From Bacteroidota bacterium (GTDB lineage Bacteria > Bacteroidota > Bacteroidia > Chitinophagales > Chitinophagaceae): a stretch of DNA of 64,000 nt. Of this stretch, positions 37,188 through 45,234 are shown in pieces; within the stretch, counting starts at the first letter, position 1, and every line of letters starts with the position of its first letter. A program made the position numbers and the translations under genes. Below the pieces are notes generated by a model, which worked only from the letters and a program-made list of their open reading frames with translations, ran no database searches and was not told where the DNA came from. The DNA lies in NCBI GenBank assembly GCA_016183765.1, contig JACPEA010000010.1, positions 186,001 to 250,000 of the forward strand, written 5' to 3'.

Positions 37188-38414
37188 TCATAAATTGACA
37201 TCATCTACTCCATCATTGTTTACAGTATGTCTTAATTTCCACTCTCCGTTTACTTTAGCCCAAAGATGGGGGGATCTGAATTTGTCAGACAATTCATAAC
37301 GGAAGTAATCTGGATCCATACCGATATAATTCATAACATCCAGGAAATAGCGTTCTGGAAACTCTCCTTCAAATTTCTTAACAAGGGCTTTCCCTTCGTC
37401 ACGGGTCAGGTGTTTATTTCTTATTTCTTGAGATGCATCTTCTGTACATCTCCCGAAACCAAACTTTATAAAGTAGGTGTAATAGTTAATGTCATCAATC
37501 TTATCATCAAGACTAAGGTATTTACTATACGTTCCTTCTGTCCTGAATGGTCTGGCTTTAAAACCTGAGTGTTCTACAGCATAGTAGTAAGATTCCTGCG
37601 GTAGCCATTTCAGATAATAGCCCAGATAAGTTACTTCTACGTTCGAATTTTCGAATTCCTTTTCTGTAGGGGGAAGGAATGTCATTAATTCATTAAGAGA
37701 GATATTATAGTTATCCTGAAGTTCCCTTACAGAAACACCACCTAAAAACAGGTCATCAAGGTTTTTATAAGTATGATAGGAGGCATCGCGGAGGGATGAT
37801 TGGGTTTCTGCAATCGGGTTACCAAACTCAGATTCATGTTCACCATAAAAAATCAGGGGAATTTTATATTTGAGCGCAATTTTAGGTGCCAGGTTCTTTT
37901 GACCTAATATGAATGTCTGGAATGGGTGAAATAAGTTTTCGATGGATAACCTGGTTAAGGTCTTCATCACTCTCCCGTTCTGGTTGAACGATATATTATC
38001 AAATCCGCCGATCTCTATCCAGTTCCTGAAATTTCTGTATCCATAATCAGTATACATGATCGGGGGCCAGGTTACCGTCAGCGGATGCATTCCATATTTA
38101 TATTTCAAAACATGCGCAGCATATACACTGTCCTTGCCGCCACTACCGGGAACAATACAGTCGTAGCTACCATCGTTTTTCCTGTGTTTATTACATAAGT
38201 CTATTAATTGCTTTTCCCGTTCTACCCAGTCTATACTATCCTTTACTTCTGCAAATCTACAGGCATCACAAACGCCATGCTCATCAAAAACCATTGTTTT
38301 CTTTTTGGTTTCTGAGGTGTGCTTGAATTCGATTTCCGAAGAAGGGCGTTGGTTAGAATATAAACATTTTTTACAAAAAACCACTTCTTCTGGGAGACCA
38401 TATAAAGTTTTCAT
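37188..38414 (-). CDS. wbpG: N-acetyl sugar amidotransferase, WbpG/PseA family (module 1)
   Basis: The 408-residue protein has N-terminal cysteine pairs (CKKC near residue 14 and CDAC near 51), probably a zinc site, and the ATP-pyrophosphatase P-loop in VPGSGGKDSVYAAHVLKYK (about residues 85-103). It continues with TVTWPP and the amidotransferase-specific middle region (YGEHESEFGNP). Family members such as P. aeruginosa WbpG and Campylobacter PseA use ammonia supplied by HisH/HisF-type partners to turn an N-acetyl group into an acetamidino group. The HisH and HisF partners lie directly upstream on the same strand. The ATG at 38414 is used; a TTG two codons earlier is unlikely. Followed after 33 bp by the PglC-type gene. 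Confidence 0.9.
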   Translation of the reverse strand: MKTLYGLPEEVVFCKKCLYSNQRPSSEIEFKHTSETKKKTMVFDEHGVCDACRFAEVKDSIDWVEREKQLIDLCNKHRKNDGSYDCIVPGSGGKDSVYAAHVLKYKYGMHPLTVTWPPIMYTDYGYRNFRNWIEIGGFDNISFNQNGRVMKTLTRLSIENLFHPFQTFILGQKNLAPKIALKYKIPLIFYGEHESEFGNPIAETQSSLRDASYHTYKNLDDLFLGGVSVRELQDNYNISLNELMTFLPPTEKEFENSNVEVTYLGYYLKWLPQESYYYAVEHSGFKARPFRTEGTYSKYLSLDDKIDDINYYTYFIKFGFGRCTEDASQEIRNKHLTRDEGKALVKKFEGEFPERYFLDVMNYIGMDPDYFRYELSDKFRSPHLWAKVNGEWKLRHTVNNDGVDDVNL

Positions 38415-38474
38415 AATCAATTAGTTAGTAGGTTTATTGAGATTTATTTCCCGTTAATTAATATGCCTTTGCTA

Positions 38475-39110
38475 CTATTTTACGAATTTGTCATACCAGT
38501 TCATGAAAATATTTAATCCTTTCTTCCCGCTTTTTTCCGGGTGAAATTGGCATGCAAATATATTGTTGATTTGTATACTGGAGCAAAATATGAATCCGTC
38601 GTAATTTGTGGTTGTAAGAACAGCATCAGCAGATTCCGGCATAACATAATAGGAATGTACAAAATACATGGCATCTTTATCGATACCCTGCAGCATGTCT
38701 GTATTAGTTCGGTTTACTCTCGAAATTTCATTCCAGCCAATATGCGGCACTTTTAAGTCCATATCAGATCCTTGATCAAACTTTTTGACTGTGCCGGGTA
38801 CCAAACCAAGTCCTTTGCTATTCCCAAATTCCTCGCTCTCATTAAACAGCAGCTGCAAACCAAGGCATATTCCCAGAACAGGTTTCCCGGATTTACAGAA
38901 ATTACTGAAAGTTTCCACGAGATCCAGGCGTCTAAGATTATCCATGGCTTGGCCAAATGCACCAACGCCAGGTAATATTACCGCATCTGCAGCAGCAATT
39001 ACTGCTTTATCAGAGGAAATCGTTGTTTCCACACCAAAGGATAGAAAAGCGTTTTTTACACTAAACAAATTACCCATTTCATAATCGAGAATGACTACTT
39101 TTTTATTCAT
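38475..39110 (-). CDS. hisH: HisH-type glutamine amidotransferase (module 1)
   Basis: The 211-residue class I glutaminase has the nucleophile elbow GICLGLQLL (Cys near residue 81) and the FHPEKSG motif with the catalytic His and Glu near residues 191-193. It begins with the strand KVVILDYEMGNLFSV typical of HisH. It would hydrolyse glutamine and feed ammonia through the HisF-type partner to the adjacent WbpG-type enzyme. The setting between hisF-like and wbpG-like genes, far from any histidine gene, argues for a sugar-amidation role rather than histidine synthesis. Gap of 8 bp to the hisF-like gene upstream. Confidence 0.92.
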   Translation of the reverse strand: MNKKVVILDYEMGNLFSVKNAFLSFGVETTISSDKAVIAAADAVILPGVGAFGQAMDNLRRLDLVETFSNFCKSGKPVLGICLGLQLLFNESEEFGNSKGLGLVPGTVKKFDQGSDMDLKVPHIGWNEISRVNRTNTDMLQGIDKDAMYFVHSYYVMPESADAVLTTTNYDGFIFCSSIQINNIFACQFHPEKSGKKGLNIFMNWYDKFVK

Positions 39111-39118
39111 ACTTCAAA

Positions 39119-39964
39119 TTAAATTCTACAATGAACGCCTTCTGAGGACAAATACTCTTTCATAGCCGGAATACTGGTTGTATCGAATTTTGAAAAGCCC
39201 GTACCACTCATAAGGAACGCTATATTACCTTCCTTGTTAAAAGCCGACGGGTTTATATCCATCTGCGAACGGTTATAATGGAGCATGGAAGCAACCGCCA
39301 CGGCATCTACGTTTGTATCGTTGAACAAATCTTTAAGGTGTTCCAATTTACCAGCCCCGCCGTGAGCAATAACAGGTATAGAAACGGCAGCCGATACCTG
39401 CCTGATCAACTCAAGGTCGTAACCTTGTCCTGTTCCCTCATTATCAACTGATGTGATAATGATCTCACCTGCTCCGAGTTCTTGCAATTCCCTGGCCCAT
39501 TTTACTACTTCGAGTCCCGTATGTTCTCTTGCATTGTCCGTATAAGCCAGATAAGATCCGTCAGGCTGTTTAATCGCCTCAATGCATGCCACTATATTTG
39601 ATGAACCAAAAATTCGGGAGGCCTCAGAAACAAAATGTTTATTGGCAACTGCAGCCGTATTCAATGATACTTTATCTGCACCCGAACGCAAAGCCATTCT
39701 GATATCATCAATGTTACGTAGTCCGCCTCCTACGGTCAACGGAATGAATATTTCCCGTGCCACACGGGAAATAATATCCTGCAAACTGTTACGATTGTAC
39801 AAACTGGCTACAACGTCCATAAACATCAATTCGTCAGCACCGCTCTCATAATAGTAGCGCGCATAATCTTCCGGTTTCCCCAAAACACGCAATCCTTCAA
39901 GATGGATGCCTTTTACCAGGTTATCACCTTTGATATCCAAACGTGCAATAATTCTCTTATTCAT
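39119..39964 (-). CDS. hisF: HisF-type (beta/alpha)8 partner, active site altered (module 1)
   Basis: The 281-residue TIM-barrel protein follows the HisF pattern: RIIARLDIKGDNLVKGIHL at the start, GADELMFMDVVAS, VGGGLRNIDDI, GAGEIIITSVDNEGTGQGYDL and AHGGAGKLEHL. The Asp equivalent to Asp11 of Thermotoga HisF is kept (RLDI), but the Asp130 position reads Glu (VACIEAIKQ). The protein carries a C-terminal extension of about 25-30 residues relative to standard HisF. It is most likely an ammonia channel and docking partner for the HisH above rather than an imidazole glycerol phosphate cyclase. Confidence 0.9.
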   Translation of the reverse strand: MNKRIIARLDIKGDNLVKGIHLEGLRVLGKPEDYARYYYESGADELMFMDVVASLYNRNSLQDIISRVAREIFIPLTVGGGLRNIDDIRMALRSGADKVSLNTAAVANKHFVSEASRIFGSSNIVACIEAIKQPDGSYLAYTDNAREHTGLEVVKWARELQELGAGEIIITSVDNEGTGQGYDLELIRQVSAAVSIPVIAHGGAGKLEHLKDLFNDTNVDAVAVASMLHYNRSQMDINPSAFNKEGNIAFLMSGTGFSKFDTTSIPAMKEYLSSEGVHCRI

Positions 39965-39976
39965 TATTTAACTGCT

Positions 39977-40720
39977 TTAAATTGCTGTCCAGCCACCATC
40001 TATCATAAGGTTATGACCGGAAATATAACTGGCATCATCCGAGAGAAGAAAAGCTACACCCGGTGCTATCTCCTGTGGTTTAGCCATGCGCCGCAATGGT
40101 ACCCTGGACTCAAATTGTTTTACAAATGTTTCATTCTGGTAATCAAATACTCCTCCGGGCGAAACCGTATTCACACGAACGTTGTATTTTCCATAATATG
40201 ATGCGAGATAACGGGTAAAATTAATCACGCCCCCCTTAATTGCGGAATATGCAGCTGGGGATGTCATGCCCCCGGTATTTTCATAAACGGTGAAATCATT
40301 ACCAACCACTCCGTAGATAGAGGCAACATTTACCAGGCTTCCGCACTGTGCATTTTTCATCACCTCAAGAACTTTCTGCGAACAGTAAAACAGCATATTC
40401 AACTGCATATCTACATTTGTTTTCCATGAACCCAGCGGAATATCTTCAAACGGAACACCCCAGTCTTTGGTTCTTGGATAGGCATTATTTACCCAACCAT
40501 CAATCCGCTGGTGCCTTTCCAATACTGTTTCCACCAGTTTATCTACTGATGAAGGATCAGTTATATCTGCCTGTATAAAATAAGGCAACTTTTGCGTTGG
40601 TTCTGCTATATCTACACAATAGCAGGTGGCAGATTCTTCCAATAATCGTTGCACGATGTGCTGGCCGATCAAACCGTTACCTCCTGTAACGATAATGACT
40701 TTGTCTTTCAGTCTGTTCAT
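39977..40720 (-). CDS. Short-chain dehydrogenase/reductase (PtmA-like)
   Basis: A 247-residue classical SDR: GGNGLIGQHIVQRL (cofactor loop, about residues 12-25), NNAYPR in place of the usual NNAG, catalytic Ser in NVASIYG (about 138) and YSAIKGG with Tyr and Lys (about 161-165), ending DDASYISGHNLMIDGGWT. In Campylobacter flagellar glycan loci a similar SDR (PtmA) sits among legionaminic acid genes, so oxidation or reduction of a sugar intermediate is likely. It shares one base with the aminotransferase stop/start junction (TAATG), showing tight coupling. Confidence 0.88.
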   Translation of the reverse strand: MNRLKDKVIIVTGGNGLIGQHIVQRLLEESATCYCVDIAEPTQKLPYFIQADITDPSSVDKLVETVLERHQRIDGWVNNAYPRTKDWGVPFEDIPLGSWKTNVDMQLNMLFYCSQKVLEVMKNAQCGSLVNVASIYGVVGNDFTVYENTGGMTSPAAYSAIKGGVINFTRYLASYYGKYNVRVNTVSPGGVFDYQNETFVKQFESRVPLRRMAKPQEIAPGVAFLLSDDASYISGHNLMIDGGWTAI

Positions 40721-42024
40721 TAATTGTATTTTCGGAATACAGGCTTAATAACGGGTGAACGTAGATAAGCCGATACATCCCCGTCCAGTGCTTTGCCATA
40801 GGTATCCATTGCCTTGTCCACTGCCTCGAGGGTCATCGACAACTCTTCGCTGCCATGAGATGCAGAAAGTGCTATATACGGCATCATTACATGCCTGTCG
40901 AGCAACTGTTCAGCAAATATTGTACGAAGAGAAAGTGATACAGTACCAGTCTTGTCTTTGGTAACATAATTTGGCGAGCAATATGCTCCTTCCATGTATA
41001 TGAAATCCCTGATACCTTTCTTTTCCGCCAGATCATTAAATCCTCTCATCAGCTTCTCACCATAACTCCAAAAATGATCTATAACATTGTCACGTTTCAA
41101 TACCTCAGCTGTTTTAATAAAAGCACCCAAAGCGCTCATTTCTGCTCCATGTGTAGTGGAGGTTAGAAAAACCCGCTCCGCGCCTTCGGTGAGGATTGAA
41201 CCCAGTTCCATGATCTCTTTTTTTCCACCAAGCGCCGCTACCGCAAACCCGTTTGCCATCGCCTTTCCGAATGTTGTGAGATCAGGATCGAGGTCATAAT
41301 ATTTCTGGGCCCCGTTAAGATGCCATCTAAAACCTGTAATCATTTCATCAACAATAAACAACGCCCACTCTTTTTTACATAACGATTGTACCTGTGACAG
41401 GAATGAACCAATCGGAAGGATATTGGTAGCAGCTTCCATCATTACACCAGCTATCTGACCAGGATATTCTTCAAATAGCTTATTGAGCGATTCAATGTCA
41501 TTAAATGCAAATTTCAATGTATAGGAAGCAGACTCCTCTATCGTACCTCTTCTGATGACAGTAGATCCGATAAACCAGTCATCGAAAGAAAAAAAAGGTT
41601 GCTCCTGGGGCACCGCTATGTATTTACGCCCGGTATAGGCCCTTGCCAGTTTGACTGCGGCAGTAGTTACTGTTGAGCCATGTTTGGCAAATTTTACCAT
41701 GTCTATTGCAGTAACCGTATCAATCATCAGTTCGGCTGCCTTCAGTTCTGTAAGAGAGGGGCGTGTAAGGTTATTCCCTTTCATCGATTCCTCATATACA
41801 GCATTACAGACCTCCTCGTTTCCATATCCCAGGTTAACTGAACGCAATCCCATACCATAGTCCAGATAACGTGTTCCGTCGATCCCCCATACGTAAGCTC
41901 CTTTCCCGTGGGAGAGGATCGCGGGTGCGTTTAAAGGGAATTGGTCATCACCTCGTGAATAGGTGTGTGCGCCACCAGGTATAGCTTTGTGCAGTCTTTT
42001 CTTTAAGTTATCATTTGTTTCCAC
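40720..42024 (-). CDS. Class III aminotransferase, glutamate-1-semialdehyde aminomutase-like
   Basis: The 434-residue PLP enzyme has KRLHKAIPGGAHTYSRGDDQF at the N terminus, DGTRYLDYGMG (about 49), VKFAKHGSTVTTAAVKLARA (about 110), FIVDEMITGFR with the ring-contacting Asp (about 223) and the Schiff-base Lys in TFGKAMANGF (about 255). These are the landmarks of the HemL-like class III group. Because it lies between an SDR and an acyltransferase in a sugar cluster, a role in transaminating or isomerising an amino-sugar precursor is favoured over haem synthesis. It overlaps the acyltransferase gene by 14 bp. Confidence 0.85.
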   Translation of the reverse strand: METNDNLKKRLHKAIPGGAHTYSRGDDQFPLNAPAILSHGKGAYVWGIDGTRYLDYGMGLRSVNLGYGNEEVCNAVYEESMKGNNLTRPSLTELKAAELMIDTVTAIDMVKFAKHGSTVTTAAVKLARAYTGRKYIAVPQEQPFFSFDDWFIGSTVIRRGTIEESASYTLKFAFNDIESLNKLFEEYPGQIAGVMMEAATNILPIGSFLSQVQSLCKKEWALFIVDEMITGFRWHLNGAQKYYDLDPDLTTFGKAMANGFAVAALGGKKEIMELGSILTEGAERVFLTSTTHGAEMSALGAFIKTAEVLKRDNVIDHFWSYGEKLMRGFNDLAEKKGIRDFIYMEGAYCSPNYVTKDKTGTVSLSLRTIFAEQLLDRHVMMPYIALSASHGSEELSMTLEAVDKAMDTYGKALDGDVSAYLRSPVIKPVFRKYN

Positions 42025-42688
42025 AGCTGAAAAAATTGTTGATTAGTTTTTTTTTGTTATTCAAAATAACATGTGCCGGATAATTGCCAACAACCACGCT
42101 GTTGTGAGGCACTTTGGTATTAATCAGCGAACTGTTTGCCCCAAGTACGAAGTCTGTTCCTATATGACAATTACCTATTACTGACGAATTGGAGTACAGA
42201 ACAGTACGTTCTGAAAAAATCGGGTATTCAGCCGCTTCATTTGCACCTATGGTTACACGCTGGTATACCACAAAATAATCGCTATAGCTTGCTTTGCCAA
42301 GAACAGTTCCCAACGGATGAACAAAAAGAAAATAATTAGGCAGAGATATACTGTAGAACGCATCCACTCCAAACAGTGCTTTGTTAAGAAGAAACACTTT
42401 TGTGGCAATATTTATCTTTTGGTTTTTATAGAGTTCATTCGAAATAATGTACAGGAACATGGAATAATGATCACCGTTCAGATGATTAAAATAAGACATG
42501 GATCCTTGTCTATAATAAGGCAATTCAATCTTTTCGAAGCAAGTTTCAATACGATCCATTGCGATCGATAGCGCAGACTGTATATCTGTTTTCCGGACCA
42601 CATCTGAATCAGGATAAAAACAATTGATCTGTTTTGAAAGATATTCGGCAATATCTTCCCTTCCGATACTGGTAACGAATCCTTTCAT
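42011..42688 (-). CDS. Serine-acetyltransferase-like hexapeptide acyltransferase
   Basis: The product of about 225 residues has a helical N-terminal half (to about residue 115) and a left-handed beta-helix with FVHPLGTVLGKASYSDYFVVYQ, RVTIGANEAAEYPIF, and SSVIGNCHIGTDFVLGANSSL. The layout recalls serine acetyltransferase CysE, but the catalytic His of the CysE loop is only loosely matched by VHPLGTVLG. In this position it may N- or O-acylate the amino sugar made by the preceding enzymes. The ATG at 42688 is chosen over a GTG nine codons upstream since the latter lies inside the hisF-like gene. Confidence 0.75.
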   Translation of the reverse strand: MKGFVTSIGREDIAEYLSKQINCFYPDSDVVRKTDIQSALSIAMDRIETCFEKIELPYYRQGSMSYFNHLNGDHYSMFLYIISNELYKNQKINIATKVFLLNKALFGVDAFYSISLPNYFLFVHPLGTVLGKASYSDYFVVYQRVTIGANEAAEYPIFSERTVLYSNSSVIGNCHIGTDFVLGANSSLINTKVPHNSVVVGNYPAHVILNNKKKLINNFFSCGNK

Positions 42689-42692
42689 ATAA

Positions 42693-43451
42693 CTAAATCT
42701 CCTTGATTTTGACACCGTTATTTTTCAAATAGGCTCTTGCTCTGATGGGATTATTATCACCAAAATGAAAAATGCTGGCCATAGCCAATGCGCTAACCTG
42801 TGTTGTCTTATATGCGTCTGCCAGATGCTTGAAATTACCTGCCCCTCCGCATCCGATTATGGGGAGGTTGGTATTTTTGTTTACCAGACTCAATAGTTCC
42901 AGATCATATCCGTTCATTTCTCCATCCCTGTCTATATTATTGATAAAAAGCTCACCTGCCCCAGATTTTTCCATGTTATTCATATGCTCTACCAATGATA
43001 TATTTATCTCCTCTCTCCCCGAATTCCTATACAGCTTGTATTCTCCGTTTACTTTCCGAACATCTATACCCACAATGATGCATTGGCTGCCAAATTTCTC
43101 AGCACCGTCTCTTATCAACTTATGATCTTGGTACGCTGCAGAATTAATAATAACCTTATCAGCACCAATTAGCAGCAGCTCCCGGATATCGTCTATCGTT
43201 CTGATTCCCCCTCCGATAGAAAGGGGCATAAAGCACTCTTTGGATACCCTTGCAATAACATCCCTGTTTGTGGATCTGTTCTCGTTTGTAGCATCTATAT
43301 CGAGAAAAGCCAGTTCATCCACATATTGAGCATTATACACTCGTGAAGCGTAGACAGGATCCCCCGTGTCGCGGTAATCGGTAAATTGTTTTCCTTTTAC
43401 CATACGTCCGTTTCTCAGTAACAGGGTTGGGATTAACCGTTGTTTAAGCAT
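42693..43451 (-). CDS. hisF: HisF-type (beta/alpha)8 partner, catalytic Asp11 lost (module 2)
   Basis: The 252-residue TIM barrel matches HisF in GGGIRTIDDI, GADKVIINSAA, GIDVRKVNGEY, NIDRDGEMNGYDL and GCGGAGNFKHL. At the N terminus the conserved IPCLDV strand reads IPTLLL, so the Asp equivalent to Asp11 is replaced by Leu, while the Asp130 equivalent (GIDV) remains. The cyclase reaction of histidine synthesis should therefore be impaired. It overlaps the hisH-like gene by 8 bp (ATG within its last codons). The start at 43451 is preferred to an upstream non-ATG codon. Confidence 0.92.
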   Translation of the reverse strand: MLKQRLIPTLLLRNGRMVKGKQFTDYRDTGDPVYASRVYNAQYVDELAFLDIDATNENRSTNRDVIARVSKECFMPLSIGGGIRTIDDIRELLLIGADKVIINSAAYQDHKLIRDGAEKFGSQCIIVGIDVRKVNGEYKLYRNSGREEINISLVEHMNNMEKSGAGELFINNIDRDGEMNGYDLELLSLVNKNTNLPIIGCGGAGNFKHLADAYKTTQVSALAMASIFHFGDNNPIRARAYLKNNGVKIKEI

Positions 43452-44061
43452 TGGACATTTTTGAAAAGTTATCAAGTATTTTCAATCCCTGTTTTTGGCT
43501 TTTCTCCGGATGGAACTGAATACCTATCACGTTTCTCCTTTCATTCGTTATAATAGATGTGAAATCAGTGCCATACTCTGTTGTAGTCACTACATTTGAT
43601 TTGTAAGCAGGCATAAAAACAAACGAATGAACAAAATAGAAATCTGCACTCATCTTAACACCCTCGAGAATCGTATGCTCCGACTGCAGGTTTATACCGT
43701 TCCATCCCATATGTGGAAGACTTAGGTTTTTGCTTGGTAGCAGTTCTACCCTTCCTTTGATCAGGTCTAGTCCTCTGCAAATAGCGGGCTCTGTTCCTTC
43801 AGTAGCGAGCAATTGCATACCCAAGCAAATCCCCAGCAATGGCTTACCGCTGTTTGCAAAAGTCGCAATGGGATCTATGAAGCCAGCCCTGGCAATGTTT
43901 TCCATAGCTGCACCAAACGCACCTACACCAGGAATGATCATATGTGAAACTCCTGCTATTTGGTCAGGAGATGAGAGAATTACATTCTCGATCTGAAGAA
44001 AGCTTAATGCATTTCTTACAGACGAAAGATTACCCATTCCGTAGTCGAGTATTCCTATCAT
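43444..44061 (-). CDS. hisH: HisH-type glutamine amidotransferase (module 2)
   Basis: The 205-residue glutaminase has the nucleophile motif GICLGMQLL (Cys near residue 80), PHMGWNGI, and the FHPEKSQ motif with catalytic His and Glu (near 186-188), and begins IGILDYGMGNLSSVRNAL. It would release ammonia for the WbpG-type enzyme of the same module. It overlaps both neighbours (4 bp with the amidotransferase, 8 bp with the hisF-like gene), the expected arrangement for subunits made in equal amounts. It is a different lineage from the copy at 38475 (for example ICLGM versus ICLGL, and different C-terminal tails). Confidence 0.93.
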   Translation of the reverse strand: MIGILDYGMGNLSSVRNALSFLQIENVILSSPDQIAGVSHMIIPGVGAFGAAMENIARAGFIDPIATFANSGKPLLGICLGMQLLATEGTEPAICRGLDLIKGRVELLPSKNLSLPHMGWNGINLQSEHTILEGVKMSADFYFVHSFVFMPAYKSNVVTTTEYGTDFTSIITNERRNVIGIQFHPEKSQKQGLKILDNFSKMSNA

Positions 44062-45224
44062 CTTTTGTTTTTCTCTTTATACCATTCATCGATATCATGT
44101 GGTTTCTCACCTACCGGGATATTATTGAAATCCGGTTCAAACGGCGGAACAACAAATTTAGCTACCATTGAATTGAATTCGTCTTCAGTAATACCCATAT
44201 AATCGAGAAATATCTGTAATGACTGCGGTTTTCTTCCTTCATATTCATCAATCCATTTCTGAGCTTCTTCAGTACTCATCCTTCCATTTCTAATCTCGAA
44301 GTTCGTCAGTTGGGTAACGCGGCTATACCCTCTTTTCAAGTACTTGATATAATCACGTGTAGCCTGCATCCAACATTCGATCTTCGCGAATTCCTTGTTG
44401 ATGTTTTCAGGCACACCCTCTAATTCATCGCCTGTCCATCCCAGTTCTTCCATAATCAATTTCGTATTCGCCTTGTAATCCCAGGGAATAAAACTTCCGA
44501 GGCATACCGAATAATAATCCATCTTCTTCAAATCTTCCAGTTTCGGATAGGTATATGGCATGAGATCTCTCTTATCCACAGGATCTGATTCACTATGTAT
44601 CATGCCCCACATGTCATCAGCTGTGATACCAAGGTTTCGTACCATGTTGAATTTTTCTTCATCTTCCCACTCGATAATGTTGTCTTCATACGTGTAGTAG
44701 GCAGACATCTCCGCTAACGGCTCACCCCATAGAATCAATGGCACATTGAACTTCAATGCTATCTGTAACGGGTAGGAATAAATACCGGTGTGGCAATGCC
44801 AGCAAAAATCTGTTTTACGGGAAAAAGACTCCCACATCAGCTTTTTAACAATCTGCCAGTTAGGCGTGAAATTGATAAAATCAGCTCCCAATTTCTTCAA
44901 AACCTTTTCAACATTCCGTTCGTGATTGGAGCGCATGAATCCGTGATTAAACCTTACAACCAAAGGCTTTAACTTATACTCCTTTATCAGGTAATACAAT
45001 GTGAAAGTGCTATCCTTCCCTCCACTGAACGGAACAATACAATCGTAATCATACTTCCCACGATACTTCTCAATAACCGAATCAAGCATGACCTTTCTTT
45101 TTGCCCAGTCAACATTCTGCTGTTTAAACTGTGATGTCTTGCACATATTGCACGACTTCCCGTCGTCGTCTATTACTAGTGTCTCATATGTTTCCGGTAA
45201 GAGACAGTTGCCACATTTTCGCAT
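44058..45224 (-). CDS. wbpG: N-acetyl sugar amidotransferase, WbpG/PseA family (module 2)
   Basis: The 388-residue protein shows N-terminal Cys pairs (CGNC near residue 4, CNMC near 25) and the PP-loop VPFSGGKDSTFTLYYLIK (about 63-80). The middle region contains FCWHCHTGIYSYPLQIALKF and LWGEPLAEM, typical of the PseA/PtmG-like side of the family. Expected to make an acetamidino or related amidine group on a sugar, using ammonia from the HisH/HisF pair that follows. It differs clearly in length and sequence from the module-1 enzyme, so a different substrate or position is likely. Confidence 0.9.
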   Translation of the reverse strand: MRKCGNCLLPETYETLVIDDDGKSCNMCKTSQFKQQNVDWAKRKVMLDSVIEKYRGKYDYDCIVPFSGGKDSTFTLYYLIKEYKLKPLVVRFNHGFMRSNHERNVEKVLKKLGADFINFTPNWQIVKKLMWESFSRKTDFCWHCHTGIYSYPLQIALKFNVPLILWGEPLAEMSAYYTYEDNIIEWEDEEKFNMVRNLGITADDMWGMIHSESDPVDKRDLMPYTYPKLEDLKKMDYYSVCLGSFIPWDYKANTKLIMEELGWTGDELEGVPENINKEFAKIECWMQATRDYIKYLKRGYSRVTQLTNFEIRNGRMSTEEAQKWIDEYEGRKPQSLQIFLDYMGITEDEFNSMVAKFVVPPFEPDFNNIPVGEKPHDIDEWYKEKNKR

Positions 45225-45234
45225 TTTGTATATT

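Noticed and set aside
40720..42024. Haem-pathway glutamate-1-semialdehyde aminomutase
   Set aside because: Context is entirely sugar biosynthesis with overlapping neighbours; no other tetrapyrrole genes. Kept as family resemblance only.
38475..44061. HisH/HisF genes as part of histidine biosynthesis
   Set aside because: No other his gene is nearby, both HisF copies have altered catalytic residues, and each pair flanks a WbpG/PseA-type gene.
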